64,000 nt of DNA from Ignavibacteriaceae bacterium (GTDB taxonomy: Bacteria; Bacteroidota; Ignavibacteria; Ignavibacteriales; Ignavibacteriaceae). A program made the position numbers and the translations under genes. Shown piece after piece: positions 35,727 through 44,715 of the stretch. Under the pieces are notes generated by a model that was given only the letters and a program-made list of their open reading frames with translations, was not told the origin of the DNA and did no database searches. The stretch lies in NCBI GenBank assembly GCA_023229425.1, contig JALNZG010000002.1, forward strand, positions 362,396 through 426,395, written 5' to 3'. Positions within the stretch are counted from its first letter, which is position 1; each line of letters opens with the position of its first letter.

Positions 35727-36500
35727 ATGATACATATTTTGTCTCGAATGTTGTTGTTCTTCGTAATTCTTTTGATGGGCTGCAAAAATAATTCATCGCA
35801 GTCGCCCGATCTTAATACTTATACCGATAAGTCCTACGGCGGAATAAGATTAACAAACGAAAAAATGCTTGTGGTTCGCAATGCGACCGGTTTGGTTAAT
35901 ATTCAAGGAGCTGCTTCAACCGACACATTAATCTGGTATTTATTCAAATCTGTTCAAGCCGAGACAAAAGTAAAGGGAGATGAAAAATTTGCATTTCTCC
36001 AACTATCAACGCAGGCTGTCGGTGATACACTTTTCGTTGATGTTTACAGCACCGTACATGAAAGTAATCTCATTTGTGGAGTAACATTAACAGTTCCCTC
36101 CGGCGTGATTTGTAAAATTGAAGAAGCTGTTGGAAATGTAAACGTTTCTGATTTAGATTCTGTGTTGACGGTTGGAAACGCTCCAATCGTTGATCTTAAA
36201 AGACATAGTGGCTCTTGTCAAATTTCTGGTGGAACTGGAAATAATTCGCTTGAACTTTCCTTGCCTGAAAACGGATACTGCCGTGTGAAAATAAATAATG
36301 GAAATATTCTATTAAAAATTCCTGTGAGTGTATCCGCATCGGTTTACGCGAAAAGTTTAAACGGTGTTGTCTCACAAAAGGGACTCACCATTGCTGTTGA
36401 TGAACAATCATCCGGATTTCTTTCCGGGAAGTTGGGTTTGGGTAATGGAGAAATTCGCCTCGAAACAAGTCAAGGGAACATTCAAATAGAAAATCTGTAA
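35727..36500 (+). CDS. DUF4097-like lipoprotein
   Basis: The 257-residue product has a signal with a lipobox ending at Cys19 (LLMGC). The rest is beta-rich with short repeating turns such as GNVNVSDLDSVLTV and NGEIRLETSQGNIQIENL, resembling the DUF4097 fold of the gene at 247-1161, but without regular SGGDI repeats. Its place after tpiA appears to be one transcript. Function is unknown. Confidence 0.7.
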   Translation: MIHILSRMLLFFVILLMGCKNNSSQSPDLNTYTDKSYGGIRLTNEKMLVVRNATGLVNIQGAASTDTLIWYLFKSVQAETKVKGDEKFAFLQLSTQAVGDTLFVDVYSTVHESNLICGVTLTVPSGVICKIEEAVGNVNVSDLDSVLTVGNAPIVDLKRHSGSCQISGGTGNNSLELSLPENGYCRVKINNGNILLKIPVSVSASVYAKSLNGVVSQKGLTIAVDEQSSGFLSGKLGLGNGEIRLETSQGNIQIENL

Positions 36501-36505
36501 AAAGT

Positions 36506-36536
36506 AAATCTCATGTCTTGAAGATGTGAGATTTTT
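36506..36536 (+). terminator. Terminator of the tpiA-lipoprotein operon
   Basis: AAATCTCA (36506-36513) pairs with TGAGATTT (36527-36534), followed by more T. The -35 of the next promoter lies within the loop. Confidence 0.7.
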
Positions 36537-36548
36537 CTTTTATCTTTA
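36518..36548 (+). promoter_or_regulatory. Promoter of the ferredoxin-like gene
   Basis: TTGAAG (36518-36523), 17 bp, then TATCTTTA (36541-36548), one mismatch from TAnnTTTG. It overlaps the terminator hairpin of the preceding operon. Confidence 0.5.
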
Positions 36549-36584
36549 ATCAGACAAAAAAATCTGTTTATAGCCGGAGAAAGA

Positions 36585-37433
36585 ATGCTGAGAAAAATTA
36601 TCCAAATAGAAGAAGAGAAGTGCGACGGCTGCGGAGAATGCGTTCCGAATTGCGCTGAAGGAGCTTTGCAAATTATTGATGGTAAAGTGAGATTAATTTC
36701 CGATCTGTTTTGCGATGGGCTCGGCGCATGCATCGGGCATTGCCCGCAAAATGCAATAACGGTAATTGAACGTGAAGCCGAACCGTACGATGAAAAACAA
36801 GTGATGGAATACATTGTTAAAGGCGGCAGCAACGTTATCAAAGCACATCTTCATCATTTGAAAGAACACAGAGAGTTTGATCTTCTTACACAGGCTTTGG
36901 ATTATTTGAATGATAATGGAATTGAAAATCCTTTATTAAAAGAACTTGATGATATTAAAAAACCGGAAGCATGCGGATGTCCCGGTTCGCGTGAAATGAG
37001 TTTCAATGAACATGAGGATGAAAATGTTTTGGAAGAAAATGGAAAAAAAATTTCTCATTTACGGCAGTGGCCTGTGCAGCTTCACCTAGTTTCACCAAAC
37101 GCGGGATTTTTCAAAAATGCGGATTTGCTTCTGGCGGCTGATTGTGTTCCCATTGCTTATCCCGATTTTCATAAAGATTTTCTTCAGGGAAAAAGCATCG
37201 CGATTGCATGCCCCAAACTAGATTCGAACAAACAAGTTTATTTACAAAAGTTGGTACAAATGATCAGCGACGCAAAAATAAATTCGATCACTGTAGTGAT
37301 AATGCAAGTTCCTTGCTGTAGCGGATTGATCCAATTAGCGATGCAGGCTGTTGAGCAAGCTGAAAGAATAATTCCGGTTAAAGTTGTTGTTGTGGGAATT
37401 CACGGAGAAATTTTGCAAGAAGAAGTGGTTTGA
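36585..37433 (+). CDS. Ferredoxin-like 4Fe-4S protein with a C-terminal domain
   Basis: The first 65 residues hold two iron-sulfur motifs. The first is complete, CDGCGECVPNC; the second reads CDGLGACIGHC, with Leu in place of the second cysteine. The remaining 210 residues contain further cysteines (EACGCPGSRE near residue 125, VPCCSG near 243) and a Rossmann-like pattern ending VKVVVVGIHGEI. Proteins of this kind are common in anaerobes and are thought to act in electron transfer. It is monocistronic. Confidence 0.82.
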   Translation: MLRKIIQIEEEKCDGCGECVPNCAEGALQIIDGKVRLISDLFCDGLGACIGHCPQNAITVIEREAEPYDEKQVMEYIVKGGSNVIKAHLHHLKEHREFDLLTQALDYLNDNGIENPLLKELDDIKKPEACGCPGSREMSFNEHEDENVLEENGKKISHLRQWPVQLHLVSPNAGFFKNADLLLAADCVPIAYPDFHKDFLQGKSIAIACPKLDSNKQVYLQKLVQMISDAKINSITVVIMQVPCCSGLIQLAMQAVEQAERIIPVKVVVVGIHGEILQEEVV

Positions 37434-37456
37434 TTTTCCCAGCACTATAAAAACAA

Positions 37457-37503
37457 AAGGCTGAACGATGTCCATTACTAAAAACGAAAACTCATTCAGC
37501 CTT
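37457..37503. terminator. Bidirectional terminator between convergent genes
   Basis: AAGGCTGAA (37457-37465) and TTCAGCCTT (37495-37503) form a 9-bp stem with a 29-base loop and A/T flanks. It lies between the ferredoxin-like gene and the membrane protein gene, which converge. Confidence 0.6.
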
Positions 37504-37514
37504 AAAAAAATCAG

Positions 37515-37919
37515 TTATCCTTCGGTTTCACCTTTAAGTATTAAACCAAGAATAAAACCTGCTACCGTTGATTCAATTACAGTTCCAAGAAACCATGTAA
37601 AGGCAATCATGTAGGTTATTGGCTGAACTGAATAAGTGCCGTATCCCATTCCAATTCCGGTACCAATGCCAAAAACAAGACCAAACTTCACTGCGTTATT
37701 CATGCTTTTGTCTTTTACAAATGCATCATATAAATAACAGAATGCAACCGATGAAATTAGGGTAACAATTATCATGAGCCCCATCTTCATTTCACCTTCA
37801 GGGCGCCAGAGCGATGCAGTATCTTTATACTGTTGTGCGAGTACCATCGTGTAAATAATAAAATCAAGCACTTCCCAAGCAACAAACACCGCTACAACTG
37901 CCAACAAAAACTTTTTCAT
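37515..37919 (-). CDS. Small membrane protein of unknown function
   Basis: The 134-residue product has about four hydrophobic segments (near residues 4-25, 44-64, 77-98 and 105-128). The start at 37919 follows GAGGCG; an in-frame ATG 14 codons upstream lacks a ribosome site. I do not recognise a named family. It has its own promoter and terminator. Confidence 0.75.
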   Translation of the reverse strand: MKKFLLAVVAVFVAWEVLDFIIYTMVLAQQYKDTASLWRPEGEMKMGLMIIVTLISSVAFCYLYDAFVKDKSMNNAVKFGLVFGIGTGIGMGYGTYSVQPITYMIAFTWFLGTVIESTVAGFILGLILKGETEG

Positions 37920-37981
37920 AGAACGCCTCTTTATTAATGATAGTTTAATTGACCAGCACATTCTTGGACGTACTGTTGGCG

Positions 37982-38012
37982 CAAAGCTAAATATTTAATT
38001 AGTTGGAATCAA
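37982..38012 (-). promoter_or_regulatory. Promoter of the small membrane protein gene
   Basis: On the minus strand TTGATT (complement of 38007-38012), 17 bp, then TAGCTTTG (complement of 37982-37989), a match to TAnnTTTG. Confidence 0.55.
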
Positions 38013-38041
38013 TATCACTCAACTATTTTTTGCAAAAGAGA

Positions 38042-39466
38042 TCAATATTCTATTTCCTGTGTGCGTTTTGAGCGGGGATAACGGCTCTTTAATCCTTCAA
38101 CAGAAATTCCTCCGGTACCAAGAATTTTATTTCTGAACTTTACCACCGCTTGTCCCTTAAATGGAAATTCTTTTTTAAGCGTGCCGCCGTCAAGATATTT
38201 TTTCAGTTCATCGTTGCTTGGAAGTTCAACAATATTTTTATGGATTTCATTCTGCAAGATTTCAGCGGCTTGCGTGTGCAAAATGAAATTTCCATATTTA
38301 TCCAAATTCGCAAACTTAGTACCGATCCGTTCAAACATCATCAAGTTTTCTTCATTCCAATCTTCGGTAACAAAAAAAATATCGTTTCCCTTTTGAAGAT
38401 ATTTATATCGATCGAAAACATTTTTCTGAATTTCAAAAATGTCAGCAAGTAAATCGAGTTGCTTGCTGATCTTCCTTGCCGGTAGAAAAGTGAATGGATG
38501 TCTTTTCCTCTCGGCGGGATTTTCTACTTCAATTTCATCTTCCTTTAAAATCTTTACTACAAAAAAACCCTCGGAGTTTACTTCCCACGGTACAATTCTT
38601 TTAGCGTTATGAAGTGATTTATCCAACGAAAGATCGTGCAGTTTTATAAACGCATCATGTGCATGAACCGGAAGCGTTATCGGAAGAAGTTTTATCGGAA
38701 ACTTTTGCAGTAGTTTATCAATTACAAATTCATTTTCCTCAACTGAGAGCGTACACGTTGAATAAACAATCTCGCCGCCAACTTTCACCATCTTCAAAGC
38801 CGATAGAAGTAATCGGTATTGAAGTTCGCTTAATTGTTCCGCCTTTTCTTTTGTCCACCAATTGCTTACTTCGTTCTTCTTCTGCATAATCCCTAAGCCG
38901 CTGCAAGGTGCGTCAACTAGAATCTTATCAAAGTGATTTTGAAAAAACCTACTCAGTATTTCTCCTTTTGAATGAATGACTCCGGCGTTTACAACATTCA
39001 TTCGTTCAAGATTGAAGACAAGCGTTTTTAATCTATCAAGTTGAATTTCGTTTACAAGCAGGGTTCCTTTATTCTGCATTAATGCAGCGATCTGTGTTGT
39101 TTTGGAGCCGGGAGCGGAACACAGATCCAAAATTTTATCTGTCGGTTGCGGATTCAAAACTATCGGCGGAATCATCGATGACAAACTTTGAATATAATAT
39201 TCGCCGATGCTGTGTTCTAACGTTTTTCCGATAAAAGTTTTATCCCCAACAACTTTTAACGCATCTGAAATTTCGGAAAGTTTTTCTGTTATAATTCCAT
39301 AATTCGATAATAGATCTTTTTGAACTTCATCGCGATTAGTTTTTATGCTGTTGCTGCGGAGATAAGTCGCCGGATCGTCTTCTAAATATTTGCTGTAGTG
39401 AGCAACGGATTCAGCGCCAAAAAGGTCTGTTAGGTAATCCGCAATTTTATCGCTTATGGGAATCAT
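38042..39466 (-). CDS. rRNA (cytosine-5)-methyltransferase, NOL1/NOP2/Sun family (RsmF-like)
   Basis: The 474-residue protein has the SAM-binding core LCSAPGSKTTQIAAL near residue 117, the catalytic motif DAPCSGLG near residue 186 and the second cysteine in YSTCTLSVEENE near residue 240. A C-terminal PUA-like RNA-binding region follows (VKFRNKILGTGGISVEGLKSRYPRSK). It methylates cytosine C5 in 16S rRNA; whether it acts as RsmF or RsmB cannot be decided. It ends the long minus-strand run that includes lpxD. Confidence 0.88.
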   Translation of the reverse strand: MIPISDKIADYLTDLFGAESVAHYSKYLEDDPATYLRSNSIKTNRDEVQKDLLSNYGIITEKLSEISDALKVVGDKTFIGKTLEHSIGEYYIQSLSSMIPPIVLNPQPTDKILDLCSAPGSKTTQIAALMQNKGTLLVNEIQLDRLKTLVFNLERMNVVNAGVIHSKGEILSRFFQNHFDKILVDAPCSGLGIMQKKNEVSNWWTKEKAEQLSELQYRLLLSALKMVKVGGEIVYSTCTLSVEENEFVIDKLLQKFPIKLLPITLPVHAHDAFIKLHDLSLDKSLHNAKRIVPWEVNSEGFFVVKILKEDEIEVENPAERKRHPFTFLPARKISKQLDLLADIFEIQKNVFDRYKYLQKGNDIFFVTEDWNEENLMMFERIGTKFANLDKYGNFILHTQAAEILQNEIHKNIVELPSNDELKKYLDGGTLKKEFPFKGQAVVKFRNKILGTGGISVEGLKSRYPRSKRTQEIEY

Positions 39467-39471
39467 TGCGG

Positions 39472-39903
39472 TTAGTAGCGGACGAGATTTAGGATCATCA
39501 AAATTTCATTCATCACGAACAAAGAATTTTTTCCCTCCGGAAAAGTTTTCTTGTAAAGTGAAACGAGTTCTTTCATAATTGAATCAAGATATTTCTCATA
39601 TTGTAAAACTGCTTGTTTTATTTCTTCTTCATTTACCGGAATGGTTATTTCTGCAGTTTTTTTTCTGCTTGCGTAAATAAGATATTTGGCTTCGCTATAG
39701 GTCGATGCTTGAAAAACAACTTTGCGGTCGGCGGAAAGAATTTCATAACTGCCGAAAAATTCTTCTCCCATAATTAAAATTTTTGCAGGAACAGAAATGG
39801 TTTTTGTTGTAGATAAAGACATAAACTCATCCGGGAAAGTTTTTATTCCTTTTTTGTTCAAAGCTTGAACGGTCTTTGTGATGAATTCTTTTTCTGTTGG
39901 CAT
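39472..39903 (-). CDS. Conserved hypothetical protein
   Basis: The 143-residue soluble protein has no signal peptide or recognised motif. The central part is beta-rich (SVPAKILIMGEEFFGSYEIL) and the C-terminus is helical. It lies five bases before the RsmF-like gene and after lpxD on the same strand. Co-transcription with the methyltransferase is likely. I do not recognise the family. Confidence 0.65.
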   Translation of the reverse strand: MPTEKEFITKTVQALNKKGIKTFPDEFMSLSTTKTISVPAKILIMGEEFFGSYEILSADRKVVFQASTYSEAKYLIYASRKKTAEITIPVNEEEIKQAVLQYEKYLDSIMKELVSLYKKTFPEGKNSLFVMNEILMILNLVRY

Positions 39904-39963
39904 GTGGAAGATGTTAATAAAAATTAATTAGTGAAATGGAATTAAAGTAAACGGAGAAATGGT

Positions 39964-41022
39964 TTATCGCTCTGGAGAATTTTTAAGTTGCTCGGATATT
40001 TTAGCCACCAACTTTTCAAGTTCTTTAATGCGCTTTGCGTAATCTTCTAAATTACGAATGTGTCCTTCTTGACGGAAAGCTTCTTTTATTTCTTTTAAAG
40101 GAGCCCCGAAATAAGTACCGGATTTAGTAACTGATTTCGAAACACCGGACTGTGCGGCAATCATTACTTTATCTGTAATTTCGATGTGTCCCGCAACTCC
40201 AATTTGTCCGCCAAAGACACAATAGTTACCAATTTTTGCGCTTCCGGAAAATCCGGTTTGTCCGGAAACCGCTGTATGTTCTCCTATCACAACATTGTGT
40301 GCGATCTGCACGAGGTTATCAATCTTTGTTCCCTGCTTAATTATGGTTGAACCAATAGCGGCGCGATCAACGGACACATTTGAACCAAGCTCAACATCAT
40401 CTCCAAGAATAACATTTCCAACTTGCGGAATTTTTACATACGCCCCGTTTTCCATCGTGTAACCAAATCCATCCGAGCCGATTACAGTGCCGGAATGAAT
40501 GATAACGCGTTTGCCAAGTTTGCATTCTTCACGAACGCTAACGTTTTGAAAAATAATGGAATCATCTCCGACGTCAACATTTTCTAATAGAACAGTATTG
40601 TGAAATATTTTTACATTCTTCCCGATTATACAACCGGCAGAAATAACAACATTTTTACCGATTGCAGTTTTATCTCCAACAGATGCGGAAGGATGAACAA
40701 ATGCAGTTGCATCAATCCCTTCTAAAGGAAATTTTGGAGAAAAATAAGTTGTGATAATTTTGAAGAAAGCTTTGTTCGGGTCGGGGACTTCGAGATAAGT
40801 AATGTTTTTGCGTGTTTTTTTGAAATCAGATCTAACGAAAATTGCGGAAGCTTTTGTTGAAGGAAAATATTTTTCGTACTGCGGTAAGTAAAGGAAGGTT
40901 AATTCACCTTCCTTTGCTTCTTCAATTTTTGCTATGCCGGTAATAAAGCCCGCCTTAGGCGGGTCATCGCCGACAATTTTTGCATTGGTGAGTGATGCAA
41001 TATCAGCAATTGATAATTTCAT
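39964..41022 (-). CDS. lpxD: UDP-3-O-(3-hydroxyacyl)glucosamine N-acyltransferase
   Basis: LpxD adds the second acyl chain to UDP-3-O-acylglucosamine in lipid A synthesis. The N-terminal UDP-binding domain (residues 1-100) is followed by a left-handed beta-helix of hexapeptide repeats (e.g. IGKNVVISAGCIIGKN), the catalytic histidine in NLVQIAHNVVIGEH near residue 239, and a C-terminal helix. The 352 residues are normal. Residues about 20-26 (DDPPKAG) are encoded by a palindromic insert. It overlaps the skp stop by one base (TAATG). Confidence 0.95.
   Translation of the reverse strand: MKLSIADIASLTNAKIVGDDPPKAGFITGIAKIEEAKEGELTFLYLPQYEKYFPSTKASAIFVRSDFKKTRKNITYLEVPDPNKAFFKIITTYFSPKFPLEGIDATAFVHPSASVGDKTAIGKNVVISAGCIIGKNVKIFHNTVLLENVDVGDDSIIFQNVSVREECKLGKRVIIHSGTVIGSDGFGYTMENGAYVKIPQVGNVILGDDVELGSNVSVDRAAIGSTIIKQGTKIDNLVQIAHNVVIGEHTAVSGQTGFSGSAKIGNYCVFGGQIGVAGHIEITDKVMIAAQSGVSKSVTKSGTYFGAPLKEIKEAFRQEGHIRNLEDYAKRIKELEKLVAKISEQLKNSPER
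40947..40965. repeat. 19-bp GC-rich palindromic element inside lpxD (copy 2)
   Basis: AGCCCGCC-TTA-GGCGGGTC lies in frame in the N-terminal part of lpxD, where it encodes DPPKAG on the minus strand. It matches the copy at 8497-8515 at 17 of 19 bases but is read in a different frame. Confidence 0.7.
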
Positions 41023-41534
41023 TATTTCAGTTTTTCGAGAACAAGATTTGTAATATCATATTTTTCTTTAGCGAACAGCATTAAAATTTGTCCGCTGCGG
41101 TCGAATACGTAATCATAATCTTCATCGGTGGCAACTTGTTTAATTGCAGTAAACAGACGGTTCTGCACAGGTTTCATCAATTCATCCTGCTTCTGAAAAA
41201 GCTCGCCGCTTGTGCCGAATTTTTTTTCCCGGTACTCAGTGATCTTTTGTTCCATTTTCATCAAATCACTTTCAGTCTCAGCGCGAGTTTGATCAGACAT
41301 AATGAGTTTACGTTTTTCGTAATCATCAAACTTTGCTTTCCAATCACTCTCGAGTTTTTTCAACTCGGTCTGCCATTCCTGGATGATCTGATCAAGCTGC
41401 TGGCGTGCATCCTGCGCATCAGGAAGTTTTTCCATTATTGCATCTGAATCAACATAGCCAATTTTCAACTGTGAAAATGAAACGGAGCAAATTCCAAAAA
41501 AAATGAAAAGACCGAAAATTATTTTTGCTTTCAT
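41022..41534 (-). CDS. Skp/OmpH-like periplasmic chaperone (second copy)
   Basis: The 170-residue protein has a signal peptide (cut near residue 21) and the OmpH pattern: KIGYVDSDAIMEKLPDA, then a long coiled coil (about residues 50-130) forming the tentacles. Skp holds unfolded outer-membrane proteins on their way to BamA. It is the second of two tandem paralogues and overlaps lpxD. Confidence 0.9.
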   Translation of the reverse strand: MKAKIIFGLFIFFGICSVSFSQLKIGYVDSDAIMEKLPDAQDARQQLDQIIQEWQTELKKLESDWKAKFDDYEKRKLIMSDQTRAETESDLMKMEQKITEYREKKFGTSGELFQKQDELMKPVQNRLFTAIKQVATDEDYDYVFDRSGQILMLFAKEKYDITNLVLEKLK

Positions 41535-41579
41535 AAAAAACCTTGTTTTATATTCAAATCCAAAACATCAAAAAACAAA

Positions 41580-41646
41580 TTCCAAAGAAGACAAGACCAA
41601 TAAAAGATTTGATCCGCCTAGGCGGATTGGGATTTGTCTTTTGGAA
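41580..41646. repeat. Nested hairpin between the two skp-like genes
   Basis: Outer arms (TTCCAAAGAAGACAA near 41580-41594 and its near-complement at 41634-41646) surround a perfect 16-bp palindrome ATCCGCCTAGGCGGAT (41612-41627). The inner core is related to the 19-bp element found in two genes. It could modulate expression between the two skp copies, or be a mobile palindrome. Confidence 0.5.
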
Positions 41647-41647
41647 A

Positions 41648-42181
41648 CTATTTTCCTCTTTTTAATTTGTCGAGGACTTTAAAAGTAATTTCGTAAGCTG
41701 AATCAGCATAAAGTAAAATTGCCGCTTGTTCAGTTTTATCAAAAACGAACTGCATGCCTTCTTCTTTAGCAACAGTTTCAATAGTTTTCAAAACTTTATC
41801 TTTTACAGGTTTAAGAAATTCTTCCTGTTTCTGATAGACTTCACCGGTTCCCGTTGCAAATTTTGATCTTCTGAATTCTTCAACTATTTGTTGCTGTGCT
41901 ACTAATTTTTGTTGAATCTCATTTTTCTGGGCTTCTTTCATAGTAGCGGCTTGCTTCTGATAATTTGCATAAGCTTCTTGAAAAGTTTGTCCCATGCTGT
42001 CAAGTTGTGCATTCCATTTTTGAATTAAAGCGTCTAAATCGCCTTGAGCTTTAATTGCTTCAGGGAGAGATTTTAAAATGATTTCCGAATCAACGAAACC
42101 AAGTTTAATTACAGCCGGGGTTTGCGCAAATGTACTTGCCGCAAAAACGAATAATGCAAAGATTAAAAAATAACGTTTCAC
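41648..42181 (-). CDS. Skp/OmpH-like periplasmic chaperone (first copy)
   Basis: The 177-residue protein has a signal peptide (cleavage near TFAQ) and the OmpH family layout: IKLGFVDSEIILKSLPEA, coiled coil from about residue 55 to 135, and a C-terminal VFDKTEQAAILLYADSAYEIT strand. It is a chaperone for outer-membrane protein precursors. It follows bamA by 41 bp and precedes its paralogue. Confidence 0.9.
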   Translation of the reverse strand: MKRYFLIFALFVFAASTFAQTPAVIKLGFVDSEIILKSLPEAIKAQGDLDALIQKWNAQLDSMGQTFQEAYANYQKQAATMKEAQKNEIQQKLVAQQQIVEEFRRSKFATGTGEVYQKQEEFLKPVKDKVLKTIETVAKEEGMQFVFDKTEQAAILLYADSAYEITFKVLDKLKRGK

Positions 42182-42221
42182 TCTGTATCCTTTTTTTTAT
42201 TTGATAATGAAAAATAACTAA

Positions 42222-44714
42222 TTAAAAACCTTTTCCGAACTGAAAGTGGAAAACCCAAGAAGGATCTTGTCCGTCTACGGCTTTTCTGTCGAAACCGTAT
42301 CCAAGGTCAAAACCGATGAGACCAATCGGGTTGATCATAATTCGCGCTCCAATACCTGCTGAGCGGCGTAAATTAAACGCCTGCGTTGCATCAATGCTTT
42401 CAAAAACATTTCCCGCTTCGGCAAAAGCAAGCATGTAAAGAGGGATCGGCTCAAGCGCAACAGCAAAGCGTAATTCAGATGTATAGCGCAAAGAAACTTT
42501 TCCACCAAAGACATCACCGGTTTTATTAATTGGTCCGATTGTTCTGTCTTCATAACCGCGTAATGGAGTTGTTGCAACAATTAACCCGTTGCCGCCCATA
42601 TAAAAATATTCAAACGGCTGGATCGGAGTTCCTTTTTTTAGCTCTTCCAAATATCCTAAATCTGCAACAGAAAATAAAACTAATTTGCTGGTTCCAAATA
42701 ACCGCTTATACCACTCAGTCTTGAAATTAATTTTGTAGTAATCAACATCTCCGGGAAGAAAAGGCCCGCCGGAAATTTCTGCATCTAATCCAACCGAAGA
42801 ACCAACGGAAGGAAAGATCGGGTTATCAACATTTTTTCTTGTTATGCTTGCGCCAAGGGTAAACTGCTGAGTTCTTCCTTCGCGGTAATAACTGCCGCCG
42901 TTAATAACATTGTTTGACTGGAAGCGGAACGTTCCCTGAACATAAAAATAATCATCAGGCCATTTTAATCTTCTTCCGAGACGCATGCTTGCGCCCGACT
43001 GACTTAAGTCATAAATATAATTTTGGCGTGTATCGAAGAAATCGAAACCGATAAGTGTTGGAGTATCATATAACCAGGGCTCGGTAAATCCAAGCGAAAA
43101 AGTTCTATATAAATTTCCAACACCGAACTGCCAGTTGAAACTTAAAACCTGTCCGCCGCCAAGCTGGAAAGGTTCTGCCATCGAAAAGTTGGTTAACGTA
43201 ATGCCAACCGAACCGCTGAATCCATAACTTCCACTATAGCCAACTGAAGCATTTAAGTAGTCGCTCGATTTTTCTTCGACTTTAAACGCAACATCAACCG
43301 TGCTGTCGTTTGCTAATTGATAATCAACGCCTTCCTGATATAACTTTTCAACATTAAAAAACTGAAGGTTAGCCAATTGCTGTAAACTTCTGAACATATA
43401 TGCGCGGTTGAAATATTCGCCCGGAATGGTGTACAATTCTCTTCGGATAACTTTGTCTTTGGTTTTGTCGTTACCAAAAACATCAACTTTACCGATCTTA
43501 AATTGATTTCTTTCAGAGACTTGAATGTTAATATCAATTGAATCTTCAGAAACTTTTGTCTCTTCAGTCTTCATGTTGAAAGTTAAATATCCGTTATCAA
43601 GATAGAGAGCGGCAACGTCAGTTTGTTTTTCATTTCCGCGTAAATTTTGATTAAACAATTCATAATCAAAAACATCCCCTTTTCGAAAACCAAGGCGTTC
43701 GTTCAAGGCATCAGCGGTATAAATGGTGTTACCTTCCCATGAAATATTGCGGACTTTAAATTTGGGTCCTTCCGAAACATTGAGAATTATTTCAAGATCT
43801 TTTTTGTCATTTGAATAAACGAGGGAATCGCTCAGCACTTCGGCATCGCGGTAACCGTTTTTCAAATAATATTTTTGCAGTAGTTTTTTATCTTCTTCAT
43901 ATTTGTTTTTATCGAATTTTGCGCTGCTCCAAAACTTCCACCATTTTGATTCTTCCGTTTCCTTAAAAGAGCCTTGCAGGTCGCCGGCTGAAAAATCTTT
44001 ATTCCCGCGAAAAGTAATTTTGCGGACTTTCGTAACATCGTTTTCAATAATATCATATTTAAGAAGAACGCGATCTTTAATTTTATCAATTAAATTAGTG
44101 TACGTTTTGTCGTCTTTATCAAATTCAAGTTTATACTCTTCGGAGAAATCTTTTTTATTCCGCCAGTGAGTTGTAATTTTGTCGTCAGAAGTATCCGCTT
44201 GAAAAAACTGAAAAAACTTTGGAGTGATTTGAGCATTAAAATAGCCGTCTTCTTCGTATAGCTTTATTATTTTTAATTTTATTTTTTGTACTTCGGGAGT
44301 TTTCAAAATTTGTCCGCGAATAAAATTAATTTTCTCTTCAATCTTGCTCGTGCTTATTTCATCGTTTCCTTCAACCACAGCCTTTTCAATGCGGGGAAAT
44401 TCTTCAACTTTAATAAGAAGAAAAACGCCGTCGGCAAGTTCTTTCTCAATTAAGATTTCAACGTTGGAAAAAATGTTTAACGACCAGAGTTGTTTGATAG
44501 CCCCGATAGTCTGGTCACCGGGAATTTGAATTTCATCTCCTATTTTCAAACCGCTGTTTGCAACAATGGTACGGGCGTCTGCCGAAGTATTTCCTTCAAC
44601 TGAAATCCCTAATATTTTAAATGTTTTTGGAGCTGTTTGAGCACCCAAGAAAACGGGAAAGAGGAGAAAAAGAAAAATAATGTTTAAAAAATAATTCCGT
44701 GAAAGGATCCGCAT
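42222..44714 (-). CDS. bamA: Outer membrane protein assembly factor BamA
   Basis: The 830-residue protein has a signal peptide, POTRA domains over about residues 25-440, and a 16-strand barrel. The final part carries the signature RGYEDRTIGPINKTGD and the barrel ends in F (FHFQFGKGF). BamA inserts beta-barrel proteins into the outer membrane. I place the start at 44714, directly after the uppS stop (TAGCATG); the in-frame ATG 12 codons upstream is inside uppS. Confidence 0.95.
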   Translation of the reverse strand: MRILSRNYFLNIIFLFLLFPVFLGAQTAPKTFKILGISVEGNTSADARTIVANSGLKIGDEIQIPGDQTIGAIKQLWSLNIFSNVEILIEKELADGVFLLIKVEEFPRIEKAVVEGNDEISTSKIEEKINFIRGQILKTPEVQKIKLKIIKLYEEDGYFNAQITPKFFQFFQADTSDDKITTHWRNKKDFSEEYKLEFDKDDKTYTNLIDKIKDRVLLKYDIIENDVTKVRKITFRGNKDFSAGDLQGSFKETEESKWWKFWSSAKFDKNKYEEDKKLLQKYYLKNGYRDAEVLSDSLVYSNDKKDLEIILNVSEGPKFKVRNISWEGNTIYTADALNERLGFRKGDVFDYELFNQNLRGNEKQTDVAALYLDNGYLTFNMKTEETKVSEDSIDINIQVSERNQFKIGKVDVFGNDKTKDKVIRRELYTIPGEYFNRAYMFRSLQQLANLQFFNVEKLYQEGVDYQLANDSTVDVAFKVEEKSSDYLNASVGYSGSYGFSGSVGITLTNFSMAEPFQLGGGQVLSFNWQFGVGNLYRTFSLGFTEPWLYDTPTLIGFDFFDTRQNYIYDLSQSGASMRLGRRLKWPDDYFYVQGTFRFQSNNVINGGSYYREGRTQQFTLGASITRKNVDNPIFPSVGSSVGLDAEISGGPFLPGDVDYYKINFKTEWYKRLFGTSKLVLFSVADLGYLEELKKGTPIQPFEYFYMGGNGLIVATTPLRGYEDRTIGPINKTGDVFGGKVSLRYTSELRFAVALEPIPLYMLAFAEAGNVFESIDATQAFNLRRSAGIGARIMINPIGLIGFDLGYGFDRKAVDGQDPSWVFHFQFGKGF

Positions 44715-44715
44715 G

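Noticed and set aside
42335..42580. Open frame overlapping bamA on the same strand
   Set aside because: It is a shadow of bamA in another frame with no independent support.
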